NCBI GenBank assembly: GCA_963976815.1 | Contig: CAXBLU010000013.1 | Coordinates: 54,303 to 118,302, forward strand | DNA: 64,000 nucleotides | Direction of reading: 5' to 3' | Source of the DNA: JAHRVQ01 sp963976815 | GTDB taxonomy: Bacteria > Pseudomonadota > Gammaproteobacteria > Pseudomonadales > Azotimanducaceae | Shown: piece after piece, positions 8,345-16,815 of the stretch | Position numbering within the stretch: the first letter of the stretch is position 1 | Layout of the letters: each line of letters opens with the position of its first letter | Notes under the pieces: model-generated | Database searches by the model: none | Told to the model about the DNA's origin: nothing | Seen by the model: the letters and a program-made list of their open reading frames with translations, nothing else | Position numbers and translations under genes: made by a program

Positions 8345-8366
8345 GAAAAGTAGAACAAAAAGTAGC

Positions 8367-8383
8367 ACGACAGATAGTGTCGT
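8367..8383 (+). other. Leader hairpin upstream of carA
   Basis: ACGACA (8367-8372), loop GATAG, TGTCGT (8378-8383): a perfect 6-bp stem directly before the ATG of the second leader mini-ORF at 8386. It could hide or pause that start, or act as a ribosome/polymerase pause hairpin in attenuation. Confidence 0.45.
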
Positions 8384-8385
8384 AA

Positions 8386-8466
8386 ATGGCTCAAATAGCG
8401 CCTTCTAATGGTCGAGTAACTGGTCCGAACTGTTGCAACAGAAAACGTGGAAACGAAATTTTATAA
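8386..8466 (+). CDS. Second carA leader mini-ORF (26 codons) ending in the terminator
   Basis: ATG at 8386 opens a frame of 26 codons containing Arg at CGA, AGA and CGT codons, the last two within a C-C-N-R-K-R segment, and ending TAA at 8464-8466. The stop overlaps the first base of the terminator stem (8465), the geometry expected if a translating ribosome controls terminator folding. No clear Shine-Dalgarno is visible, so translation is uncertain. Confidence 0.3.
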   Translation: MAQIAPSNGRVTGPNCCNRKRGNEIL

Positions 8467-8502
8467 AAAGCGAGATGGAAGCAATTCCCTCTCGCTTTTT
8501 TT
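8465..8502 (+). terminator. Intrinsic terminator/attenuator in the carA leader
   Basis: AAAAAGCGAGA (8465-8475) pairs with TCTCGCTTTTT (8490-8500) over a 14-base loop, and the T-run continues to 8502. It is an efficient-looking terminator about 200 bases after dapB and 146 bases before carA, so it may end the dapB transcript, attenuate carAB, or both. Confidence 0.85.
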
Positions 8503-8558
8503 CGACCTGAACACTTACCTGAAGTTTTTAGCCACAAGATATTTAGCTACACGACATT

Positions 8559-8580
8559 TGTGACAAGACATCTTGTCACA
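8559..8580. promoter_or_regulatory. 22-bp perfect palindrome upstream of carA
   Basis: TGTGACAAGA (8559-8568) and TCTTGTCACA (8571-8580) flank a central CA, 67 bases before the carA start and after the attenuator. The half-sites TGTGA/TCACA look CRP-like, but their spacing is 12 rather than 6, so CRP is unlikely. Either a dimeric operator or an RNA hairpin in the carA leader. Confidence 0.6.
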
Positions 8581-8647
8581 GGACATGAGAAAGCTTTTTA
8601 CAAAGCATTTTTGTTGAACCCTTTTACCACCCACGGAGATTCACAAA

Positions 8648-9793
8648 TTGGCCAATAGAGCAGTACTTGCCCTGGAGAACGGAGATTGGTTCGAAGGTCA
8701 GTCTATTGGTGTTTCCGGTCAGTCCGTCGGTGAAGTTGTTTTTAATACGTCTATGACCGGCTATCAAGAGATCCTCACGGATCCTTCCTACGCAAAACAA
8801 ATCATCACCCTGACCCATCCTCACATCGGCAATACCGGTGCGAACCTTGAGGATGAAGAATCCAACCAGGTCTGGGCTTCGGGGCTTATCATTAAGGATC
8901 TACCTCTGGCCTACTCAAACTGGCGGGCAGAGATGTCCCTTACTGAGTACCTCGCCGAGCGAAATGTTGTCGCGATTGCTGGTATTGATACTCGAAAGTT
9001 AACTGGTGTTCTGCGGGATCAGGGATCACTGAAGGGTTGTCTAATTGCTGGAGAAAATCTTAGTGAATCCGATATTAAGCAAGCCATCGCTGCGGCCCGT
9101 GAGTTTTCCGGGTTAAAGGGTTTAGATCTTGCCAGGGTTGTGACCACCGACACCCAATACAGTTGGCGCGAAGGTGCCTGGGTAATAGGTGAAGGCCATA
9201 CGGTCCGTGAAGAGTTCAGCTATAAAGTTGTTGCCTATGACTTCGGTGTGAAGCGCAACATTCTAAGAATGTTAACTGACCGGGGCTGTGAGCTGACGGT
9301 AGTGCCAGCACAAACCCCTGCGAGTGAAGTCCTGGCGATGAATCCCGATGGCGTGTTCTTATCTAATGGGCCCGGTGATCCGGATCCCTGCGATTACGCG
9401 ATTAACGCGATTAAAGAAATGGTTGCGACGGATGTGCCGGTGTTTGGTATTTGCCTCGGATTACAATTGCTAGGTCTGGCGGCAGGAATGAAAACCAAAA
9501 AAATGGGTCACGGGCATCACGGAGCTAATCATCCGGTTCAGAATTTGGATGACAACACCGTACTGATTACGAGTCAGAATCATGGTTTTTGCATCGATGA
9601 TGCTAGTCTGCCAGGTAATGTTCGAGTGACTCACAAATCCTTGTTTGATGAATCAATTCAGGGTCTTCATTTGACGGATCATCCAGCCTTTGGCTTTCAA
9701 GGCCATCCCGAAGCAAGCCCAGGCCCCCACGATGCGGCGCCGTTGTTTGATCATTTCATTGAGCTGATGGCTCAACGACAAGGTGGGAAATAG
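8648..9793 (+). CDS. carA: Carbamoyl-phosphate synthase small subunit (glutaminase)
   Basis: Hydrolyses glutamine and channels ammonia to CarB for carbamoyl phosphate synthesis, feeding arginine and pyrimidine pathways. The 381 aa have the CarA-specific N-terminal domain (SMTGYQEILTDPSY) and a class I glutaminase with nucleophile Cys269 in FGICLGLQLLG and a C-terminal HPEASPGP for the His/Glu pair. The start is TTG at 8648 with GGAG at 8635-8638. Only two bases separate its stop from carB. Confidence 0.97.
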   Translation: MANRAVLALENGDWFEGQSIGVSGQSVGEVVFNTSMTGYQEILTDPSYAKQIITLTHPHIGNTGANLEDEESNQVWASGLIIKDLPLAYSNWRAEMSLTEYLAERNVVAIAGIDTRKLTGVLRDQGSLKGCLIAGENLSESDIKQAIAAAREFSGLKGLDLARVVTTDTQYSWREGAWVIGEGHTVREEFSYKVVAYDFGVKRNILRMLTDRGCELTVVPAQTPASEVLAMNPDGVFLSNGPGDPDPCDYAINAIKEMVATDVPVFGICLGLQLLGLAAGMKTKKMGHGHHGANHPVQNLDDNTVLITSQNHGFCIDDASLPGNVRVTHKSLFDESIQGLHLTDHPAFGFQGHPEASPGPHDAAPLFDHFIELMAQRQGGK

Positions 9794-9795
9794 AC

Positions 9796-12700
9796 GTGCC
9801 TAAAAGAACAGATATTCAAAGCATTCTGATCATCGGCGCAGGTCCCATCATTATTGGTCAGGCCTGCGAATTTGACTATTCAGGCGCTCAGGCATGTAAG
9901 GCGTTAAAGGAAGAGGGTTACAAAGTCATATTGGTTAACTCCAATCCGGCAACGATCATGACGGATCCAGCGATGGCGGATTCGACCTATATCGAACCCG
10001 TGACCTGGCAAGCCGTCGAAAAAATCATTGCGGTAGAAAATCCAGATGCGATTCTCGCGACCATGGGTGGGCAGACTGCTCTTAACTGTGCGCTCGATCT
10101 GGCGAAGCACGGTGTGCTCGAAAAGTACGACGTTGAGTTGATCGGCGCAACCAAAGAAGCGATTGATAAAGCGGAAGATCGTCAGTTATTCGACAACGCA
10201 ATGAAAGAAATTGGGCTTGCAACACCAAAGTCCGCCTTTGCTCACTCGTTAGAAGAGGCCAGGCAGGTTCAAGCAATGTTGGGCTATCCCTGTGTAATTC
10301 GACCTTCCTTTACCATGGGCGGGTCGGGTGGTGGAATTGCCTATAACCATGAAGACTTCATAGAAATTTGTACACGTGGGTTAGATTTATCACCCACGAA
10401 TGAGCTTCTGATCGACGAGTCTCTGGTTGGTTGGAAAGAATATGAAATGGAAGTGGTCAGAGATAAAAACGATAACTGCATTATCGTTTGCTCGATTGAA
10501 AATCTTGACCCAATGGGTATTCACACAGGTGATTCCATTACCGTAGCTCCGGCGCAAACCCTGACTGATAAGGAATATCAGATCATGCGGAACGCGTCGA
10601 TTGCGGTACTACGGGTCATCGGTGTCGAAACCGGCGGCTCTAATGTGCAATTCGCGGTTGAGCCAAATACTGGCAAGCTAGTTGTGATTGAAATGAACCC
10701 CCGGGTGTCTCGATCTTCCGCTCTGGCGAGTAAAGCAACCGGGTTTCCGATTGCAAAGGTGGCTGCGAAGTTGGCGGTTGGCTACACGCTGGATGAATTG
10801 TCGAACGATATTACGGGCGGCGTGACACCGGCATCTTTCGAACCGTCAATTGACTACATCGTGACGAAGATTCCAAGATTCACATTTGAGAAGTTTCCCC
10901 AGACCGATAATTTTCTGACAACTCAGATGAAGTCCGTTGGTGAAGTGATGGCGATCGGTCGTACTTTTCAGGAGTCGTTGCAAAAAGCATTGCGGGGCTT
11001 AGAAGTGGGTATTGACGGATTGTCACCCATTATGGATATGTCATCGAGAGACTGGCTGAGCAAGCTGAGAAAAGAGCTTAGAGAAGCGGGTGCTGAACGG
11101 ATTCGTTATGTTGCGGATGCGATGCGCTTTGGGTTGCCTTTAGAAGAAATTTTTGAGCTGACTCAAATTGACCGTTGGTTTTTGGTGCAAATCGCCGATC
11201 TGGTTGAAGAGGAGCGACTGCTCGCCGGCGCAAAGCTGTCGGATATTGATAAATCAAGAATGTTTGGGTTGAAACAAAAGGGCTTCTCCGACTCTCGATT
11301 GGCTGCGGTGCTGGGTATCACAGAATCTGAATTTCGAGCCCGTCGCGCAGAGCTAAATGTTAAGCCTGTTTATCGTCGCGTTGACACCTGTGCAGCAGAA
11401 TTTAAATCTGCGACGGCCTATATGTATTCGACCTACGAAACCGAATGCGAATCGAACCCAAGTACACGTGACAAGATCATGGTGCTAGGTGGTGGTCCGA
11501 ACCGAATCGGTCAGGGGATTGAGTTTGATTATTGTTGTGTCCACGCGGCACTGGCAATGCGCGAAGATGGTTACGAAACCATTATGGTGAACTGCAATCC
11601 TGAAACTGTTTCGACAGATTATGATACGAGTGATCGTCTGTATTTCGAACCATTGACCCTTGAGGATGTTTTGGCAATTGTTGAATTGGAACAGCCTAAA
11701 GGCGTTATTGTGCAGTTTGGTGGTCAGACACCGCTTAAGCTAGCGAATGATTTGCAAGACGCCGGAGTGAATATTATCGGTACTAGCCCTGATGCGATTG
11801 ATCGCGCGGAAGATCGAGAGCGTTTTCAGGAAATGATTGAGAAGTTAAAACTCAGGCAGCCACCCAACAAAACAATTAAGGCGATTGATGAAGGCATAGC
11901 TGCCGCTGCTGGTATTGGCTATCCGTTAATTGTGCGACCTTCTTATGTATTAGGCGGTCGTGCGATGGAAATCGTTTACGATGATTCGGAGCTCACGACC
12001 TACTTAACAGAAGCGGTTTCAGTCTCTAACAAGTCTCCAGTGTTGTTGGATCGATTTCTTGATCAAGCAATTGAGGTAGATGTAGATGTCGTGTCCGACG
12101 GTAAAGAAGTTGTCATTGGGGCGGTCATGCAGCACATCGAGCAAGCGGGAGTGCATTCCGGTGACTCTGCCTGTTCATTACCACCCTACAGCATCGGTGA
12201 TGAGCTGCTTGCAGACATTCGTACTCAAGTTAAAGCGATGGCACTTGAGTTAAATGTGATTGGCTTGATGAATGTCCAGTTGGCTATTCAAAATGGCGAG
12301 ATATTTGTACTGGAAGTAAACCCGCGAGCATCGAGAACGGTCCCATTTGTTTCTAAGTGCATCGGGCGCTCTTTAGCGATGGTAGCGGCGCGATGTATGG
12401 CGGGTACTAGTCTTGCAGAACAGGGTTTTACCAAAGAAATTGTGCCTGAATATTTCAGTGTAAAAGAAGCTGTGTTCCCGTTTGGTAAATTTCCTAAGGT
12501 TGATCCGATTCTTGGTCCCGAGATGCGTTCTACCGGTGAAGTTATGGGCGCCGCCACAACTTTCAGCGAAGCCTATTTAAAGTCTCAAATCGCCGCGGGT
12601 GACGTGATTCCAGGTAAGGGAACCGCCTTTTTGAGCGTACGAGACGCAGACAAGGAAGAGATTGCGTCGATTGCTCGAGATCTGATTGAGATTGGTTTTG

Positions 12701-13020
12701 AACTGATCGCAACACGAGGTACGGGCAAAGTTCTAAAAGATGCCGGGATAGTCGTCAAAGTTGTGAATAAGGTTGCCGAAGGGCGTCCGCATATTGTTGA
12801 TGCCTTGAAAAATGATGAAGTTGATCTCATTGTGAATACCACAGAAGGCAAACAAGCGATCGCTGATTCCTATGCAATTCGTCGCACAGCGCTTCAACAC
12901 AAGGTCTACAATGCCACCACAATTGCGGGTGCCAGGGCTTGTATCGAAGCGGTCAGACACGGAGAGCACTATGATGTGCACCGCTTGCAGGACCTCCACA
13001 AACAAATTGTCGCCAGCTAA
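9796..13020 (+). CDS. carB: Carbamoyl-phosphate synthase large subunit
   Basis: Makes carbamoyl phosphate from bicarbonate, two ATP and ammonia delivered by CarA. The 1074 aa are full length, with two homologous ATP-grasp halves (glycine-rich loops RPSFTMGGSGGG and RPSYVLGGRAM), an oligomerisation region between them and a C-terminal MGS-like allosteric domain (from about residue 940, ending near DVHRLQDLHKQI) that binds UMP/ornithine in relatives. The start is GTG at 9796, coupled to carA. Pseudomonads can carry an extra small gene between carA and carB; none fits here. Confidence 0.98.
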   Translation: MPKRTDIQSILIIGAGPIIIGQACEFDYSGAQACKALKEEGYKVILVNSNPATIMTDPAMADSTYIEPVTWQAVEKIIAVENPDAILATMGGQTALNCALDLAKHGVLEKYDVELIGATKEAIDKAEDRQLFDNAMKEIGLATPKSAFAHSLEEARQVQAMLGYPCVIRPSFTMGGSGGGIAYNHEDFIEICTRGLDLSPTNELLIDESLVGWKEYEMEVVRDKNDNCIIVCSIENLDPMGIHTGDSITVAPAQTLTDKEYQIMRNASIAVLRVIGVETGGSNVQFAVEPNTGKLVVIEMNPRVSRSSALASKATGFPIAKVAAKLAVGYTLDELSNDITGGVTPASFEPSIDYIVTKIPRFTFEKFPQTDNFLTTQMKSVGEVMAIGRTFQESLQKALRGLEVGIDGLSPIMDMSSRDWLSKLRKELREAGAERIRYVADAMRFGLPLEEIFELTQIDRWFLVQIADLVEEERLLAGAKLSDIDKSRMFGLKQKGFSDSRLAAVLGITESEFRARRAELNVKPVYRRVDTCAAEFKSATAYMYSTYETECESNPSTRDKIMVLGGGPNRIGQGIEFDYCCVHAALAMREDGYETIMVNCNPETVSTDYDTSDRLYFEPLTLEDVLAIVELEQPKGVIVQFGGQTPLKLANDLQDAGVNIIGTSPDAIDRAEDRERFQEMIEKLKLRQPPNKTIKAIDEGIAAAAGIGYPLIVRPSYVLGGRAMEIVYDDSELTTYLTEAVSVSNKSPVLLDRFLDQAIEVDVDVVSDGKEVVIGAVMQHIEQAGVHSGDSACSLPPYSIGDELLADIRTQVKAMALELNVIGLMNVQLAIQNGEIFVLEVNPRASRTVPFVSKCIGRSLAMVAARCMAGTSLAEQGFTKEIVPEYFSVKEAVFPFGKFPKVDPILGPEMRSTGEVMGAATTFSEAYLKSQIAAGDVIPGKGTAFLSVRDADKEEIASIARDLIEIGFELIATRGTGKVLKDAGIVVKVVNKVAEGRPHIVDALKNDEVDLIVNTTEGKQAIADSYAIRRTALQHKVYNATTIAGARACIEAVRHGEHYDVHRLQDLHKQIVAS

Positions 13021-13149
13021 TGTTGGCGAGCCAATGTTAGTCAGCTAAGGTCCAACCTTCTAGAGGGCTGGACATACACCGCCAAATTCCTAACACTCAT
13101 GACAACTGTCGCTCGATTATGGGCGATTCAATAATTGGATAGATTTGAT

Positions 13150-13626
13150 ATGGACAAGATTCCAATGACCGCTGAGGGCGAGACTGCGCTCAAGACAGAA
13201 CTGGATCAACTCAGGCAGGTTGAGCGGCCCAGAATTATTCAAGCCATTGCAGAGGCAAGGGCCCAGGGCGACCTTCGAGAAAATGCAGAGTACCAGTATG
13301 CAAAAGAAGAGCAGGGTTTTATTGAAGGACGTATTGCTGAAATCGAGGGCAAGCTTTCAAATGTTCATATCATCGATGTGACGGTGATTCCGAACACCGG
13401 CAAAGTGATTTTTGGGGTGACGGTTAAACTGTTGAATCTCGATAATGACGCAGAAGTGACCTACAAGATTGTGGGTGATGATGAGGCGGATATCAAAGCG
13501 AACAAAATTTCGGTGTATTCGCCGATTTCTAGAGCAATGATTGGCAAGTCAACGGGTGATGTTGTTGTGGTTGTTGCACCGAGCGGTGATATTGAATACG
13601 AAATCTGCGAAATCCTGCATATCTAG
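13150..13626 (+). CDS. greA: Transcription elongation factor GreA
   Basis: Binds the RNA polymerase secondary channel and stimulates cleavage of backtracked RNA. The 158 aa consist of an N-terminal coiled coil with the acidic tip (ARAQGDLRENAEYQYAKEEQ) and a C-terminal FKBP-like domain. The frame opens at a TTG (13135), but ATG 13150 gives the standard MDKIPMTAEGE start and exact family length. A small hairpin (GTCCA 13050-13054 with TGGAC 13069-13073) lies between carB and greA. Confidence 0.95.
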   Translation: MDKIPMTAEGETALKTELDQLRQVERPRIIQAIAEARAQGDLRENAEYQYAKEEQGFIEGRIAEIEGKLSNVHIIDVTVIPNTGKVIFGVTVKLLNLDNDAEVTYKIVGDDEADIKANKISVYSPISRAMIGKSTGDVVVVVAPSGDIEYEICEILHI

Positions 13627-13662
13627 GTGCGGGACCAGCCTCTTCAGACCCTTGGCTTCGGT

Positions 13663-13708
13663 GGTGATGGATCTAAAAGGTGATGGATCTAAAGGTGATG
13701 GATCTACA
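13663..13708. repeat. Three tandem copies of a 15-16 bp unit
   Basis: GGTGATGGATCTAAAA (13663-13678), GGTGATGGATCTAAA (13679-13693) and GGTGATGGATCTACA (13694-13708) lie head to tail between the converging greA and yhbY. The third copy contains the yhbY stop codon (TAG on the minus strand, 13704-13706), and each copy repeats a TAG in that direction. Confidence 0.85.
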
Positions 13709-14015
13709 AGATGTCGGACCGAAGGATATTGGACAACCCAGCCTGGGGTTTGGCGGCGGCCTTGTAAATTAGCGCCACGTTACCAACTCTTTGAATCAGT
13801 TCGGATCCGGTAACGCTAATGAGCTTCGCGACAGATTCGGTTCTGTCGTCCCGGTCCTCGGCATGAATTTTGACCTTAATGAGTTCGTGGTCGTCCAGGG
13901 CACGCTTAAGTTCAAGTACCACACTTTCACTAAATCCATTGCCGCCTATAGTGACAATGGGTTTTAGTTTGTGGCCAATTGCTCGGAGTCGTTTTTGCTG
14001 TGTTTTATCGTTCAT
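13704..14015 (-). CDS. yhbY: Ribosome assembly RNA-binding protein YhbY
   Basis: Small CRM-domain protein associated with 50S subunit assembly. The 103 aa contain the IGHKLKPIVTIGGNGFSE segment with its GxxG loop, typical of YhbY, then the alpha/beta CRM fold. The open frame extends upstream to 14090, but the ATG at 14015 gives MNDKTQQKRLRAIGHKL, matching family N-termini; the longer version would add an unrelated 25 residues. It is divergent from rlmE (100 bases between starts). The C-terminal tail ends in a tandem repeat region and may be recent. Confidence 0.9.
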   Translation of the reverse strand: MNDKTQQKRLRAIGHKLKPIVTIGGNGFSESVVLELKRALDDHELIKVKIHAEDRDDRTESVAKLISVTGSELIQRVGNVALIYKAAAKPQAGLSNILRSDIL

Positions 14016-14115
14016 GGACTCATAATGGGTCGGGAAGGGCGGCGATTCTACAGTAGATCGACGTCCATACGCGAGTCCCGATCGAGTCACTATTTAAGTA
14101 ATCATTCAGTTAAGT

Positions 14116-14742
14116 ATGAAAAAGTCAAAATCGAGCCATCAGTGGCTGAAAGAGCACGAAGACGACGAATTTGTTAAGCGCGCCAGAGCGGAGGGTTATC
14201 GCTCGCGTGCGGTCTATAAGTTGCTGGAAATAAAGGAAAAATACGGTCTCCTGAAGGCGGGGCAGTGCGTTGTTGATCTCGGCGCCGCTCCTGGAGGGTG
14301 GTCCCAGGTGGCGCAAAAGTCAGTGGGCGATCAAGGTCGTGTGATTGCGCTGGATATCCTCCCGATTGAGGAAATACCGAAGGTTACGTTTATTCAGGGT
14401 GATTTTACCGAGCCGGAGCCCTTTGAGTTGCTCCTGGCAGAAATTGCTGAAATGCCGGTGGACCTTGTAATTTCGGATATGGCCCCAAACTTGAGTGGTA
14501 TGACACAGGTAGATCAACCCGCCGCAGCGTATCTGGTAGAGTTGGCGGTCGATCTGGCTGATCAGGTGCTCAAGCCGGGGGGGACTTTGGTTTGTAAGTG
14601 TTTCGAAGGCGAAGGGATCAGTGGCATTCGATCAGCTTTTCAGCAAAGGTTTAAAAAGGTGGCCAATTTTAAACCAAAATCGTCAAGAAGCCGTTCACCG
14701 GAAATATTTGTGATTGGTCAGGGATATCGAAAGCCTGCTTAG
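14116..14742 (+). CDS. rlmE: 23S rRNA (uridine-2'-O)-methyltransferase RlmE
   Basis: Methylates U2552 (E. coli numbering) of 23S rRNA late in 50S maturation. The 208 aa show the SAM site DLGAAPGGWSQV (about 54-65) and the K-D-K-E catalytic set: Lys35 in RAVYK, Asp in ISDMAPN, Lys in LVCKCFEGEG and Glu in RSPEIFVI. The start ATG 14116 is followed by MKKSKSSHQWLKEH as in relatives; no clear Shine-Dalgarno is visible. ftsH follows 82 bases later, the usual rlmE-ftsH arrangement. Confidence 0.96.
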   Translation: MKKSKSSHQWLKEHEDDEFVKRARAEGYRSRAVYKLLEIKEKYGLLKAGQCVVDLGAAPGGWSQVAQKSVGDQGRVIALDILPIEEIPKVTFIQGDFTEPEPFELLLAEIAEMPVDLVISDMAPNLSGMTQVDQPAAAYLVELAVDLADQVLKPGGTLVCKCFEGEGISGIRSAFQQRFKKVANFKPKSSRSRSPEIFVIGQGYRKPA

Positions 14743-14824
14743 CCGCAGTTTTTTGCCCCTGCAGTGATCTATAGTAAGGTGGGTAGCCCCAAAAGGCCTT
14801 CTAAAGGATAGAGAGGACAGTCCG

Positions 14825-16759
14825 TTGAACGATATGGGAAAGAATTTATTACTGTGGCTCATCATCGCTGCTGTATTACTAACAGTATTCAGAAACTTTG
14901 ATGTGAGCAAAAGTACCCAGGAAATCGAGTATTCCTCATTTCTGGATATGATTTCGCGTGGTCAGGTCAAAACCGTTGAGGTCGAAGGTCCCCTTATCAA
15001 AGGCACTCGATACAATGGAGAAGCTTTCGAAACTGTTCAGCCACAAATCATTGATAAGAAGCTCATCGATGATATGCAGGCCCACGATGTGCAATTCCGT
15101 GGCAAGCGACCCGAGCAACAATCTATTTGGACTCAGCTATTGGTTGCGAGTTTTCCAATCCTGGTCATTATTGCCGTGTTCATGTTTTTTATGCGTCAGA
15201 TGCAGGGCGGCGGCGGCAGAGGTGGCGGCCCGCTAACGTTTGGTAAAAGCAAAGCCAAGCTACTCGGCGAAGATCAGATCAAAACGACATTCGCCGATGT
15301 GGCGGGTGTTGATGAAGCTAAGGAAGACGTTAAAGAGCTTGTCGACTTTCTTCAGGATCCCTCAAAATTCCAGAAGTTGGGCGGCAGGATTCCCCGCGGT
15401 ATTTTGATGGTTGGTCAACCGGGAACCGGTAAGACTTTATTAGCTAAAGCGATTGCTGGCGAAGCCAAAGTGCCGTTTTTCTCTATCTCCGGGTCAGACT
15501 TCGTTGAGATGTTTGTCGGTGTTGGTGCTTCCCGTGTGCGTGATATGTTCGAGCAGGCTAAGAAGCAGTCACCTTGTATTATCTTTATCGACGAAATTGA
15601 CGCTGTTGGTCGGCATCGTGGTGCCGGCCTTGGCGGCGGTCATGACGAGCGTGAGCAAACCTTAAACCAGTTGTTGGTTGAGATGGATGGCTTCGATGGT
15701 AACGAAGGCATTATTGTGATCGCGGCAACAAACCGCCCCGATGTGCTTGACCCTGCGCTATTGCGCCCCGGTCGTTTTGACCGACAGGTTGTGGTTGGAT
15801 TGCCGGATATTCGTGGCCGTGAACAGATATTAAAAGTGCACATGCGCAAGGTGCCGGTTGGTTCAGATGTGGAGCCATCCTACATTGCCCGAGGTACTCC
15901 TGGATTCTCCGGCGCGGACCTTGCCAACCTGGTAAACGAAGCAGCGTTGTTTGCTGCTCGACAGGGAAAGCGAACTGTAGATATGGAGCAGTTTGAACAG
16001 GCGAAAGACAAGATCATGATGGGTGCTGAACGTAAGAGCATGGTTATGTCCGAAGCAGAGAAGCGTAACACCGCTTATCACGAAGCAGGTCACTGTATCG
16101 TTGGCTACCTTGTGCCAGAGCATGACCCAACGTACAAGGTCACGATCATTCCAAGGGGTCGCGCATTAGGTGTCACGATGTTCTTACCCGAAGAGGACCG
16201 GTATTCAATTAACAAACGCGCTTTGGAGTCGCAAATTTGCGCATTGTTTGGTGGTCGAATTGCTGAGGAGTTAACGCTTGGCCTGGATGGCGTCACCACC
16301 GGGGCGTCGAACGATATCGAACGCGCAACCAAGATGGCGAAAAATATGGTCACAAAGTGGGGCTTGTCTGAGAAGCTTGGACCGCTCACCTATGCCGATG
16401 ATACAGAGGAAGTGTTCCTGGGTATGTCAGCAGGTGCGCCAAAAATTCAGGTAAGCGGCGAGACAGCAAAAGTTATCGACGAAGAAGTCAGGGCAATTAT
16501 TGACAACTGTTATGACATTGCGACGAAGCTCCTGACCGACAATCGAGACAAGCTCGACAATATGGCTGAAGCGCTGCTCGAGTATGAAACCATTGATCGA
16601 AACCAAATTGATGAGATTATGGCCGGTCGTAGCCCAAGTCCTCCTAGCAATTGGAATGATCCTGGTGAGGGTGGTGCTGATAGTGCTGGCGGTGCAGCCA
16701 GCCCTGACCCTGAGCCGCGCCCTAGCGGCCCAGTTGGTGGGCCAGCCGGTGAGCACTAG
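14825..16759 (+). CDS. ftsH: ATP-dependent zinc metalloprotease FtsH
   Basis: Membrane-anchored hexameric AAA+ protease that degrades membrane and short-lived cytosolic proteins (for example RpoH and LpxC in E. coli). The 644 aa have TM1 (about 6-23), a periplasmic domain, TM2 (about 103-125), Walker A GQPGTGKT near 197, Walker B IIFIDEIDAVG, and the zinc motif HEAGH near residue 419. The start is TTG 14825, placed 7 bases after AGAGGA (14812-14817); it gives MNDMGKN, parallel to E. coli MSDMAKN. A stem with a T-rich tail follows the gene. Confidence 0.98.
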   Translation: MNDMGKNLLLWLIIAAVLLTVFRNFDVSKSTQEIEYSSFLDMISRGQVKTVEVEGPLIKGTRYNGEAFETVQPQIIDKKLIDDMQAHDVQFRGKRPEQQSIWTQLLVASFPILVIIAVFMFFMRQMQGGGGRGGGPLTFGKSKAKLLGEDQIKTTFADVAGVDEAKEDVKELVDFLQDPSKFQKLGGRIPRGILMVGQPGTGKTLLAKAIAGEAKVPFFSISGSDFVEMFVGVGASRVRDMFEQAKKQSPCIIFIDEIDAVGRHRGAGLGGGHDEREQTLNQLLVEMDGFDGNEGIIVIAATNRPDVLDPALLRPGRFDRQVVVGLPDIRGREQILKVHMRKVPVGSDVEPSYIARGTPGFSGADLANLVNEAALFAARQGKRTVDMEQFEQAKDKIMMGAERKSMVMSEAEKRNTAYHEAGHCIVGYLVPEHDPTYKVTIIPRGRALGVTMFLPEEDRYSINKRALESQICALFGGRIAEELTLGLDGVTTGASNDIERATKMAKNMVTKWGLSEKLGPLTYADDTEEVFLGMSAGAPKIQVSGETAKVIDEEVRAIIDNCYDIATKLLTDNRDKLDNMAEALLEYETIDRNQIDEIMAGRSPSPPSNWNDPGEGGADSAGGAASPDPEPRPSGPVGGPAGEH

Positions 16760-16781
16760 GTGAAATCAAGGAACAAAGCAG

Positions 16782-16809
16782 CGGACCTTAAGGGGTCCGT
16801 TGTTGTTTT
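16782..16809 (+). terminator. Possible terminator after ftsH
   Basis: CGGACC (16782-16787) pairs with GGTCCG (16794-16799), followed by the T-rich stretch TTGTTGTTTT. Because folP begins at 16816 without its own obvious promoter, it is probably only partial. Confidence 0.55.
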
Positions 16810-16815
16810 AGCGCC

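Noticed and set aside
8559..8580. CRP binding site at the carA palindrome
   Set aside because: The TGTGA and TCACA half-sites are 12 bases apart, not 6, so CRP could not bind in its usual way.
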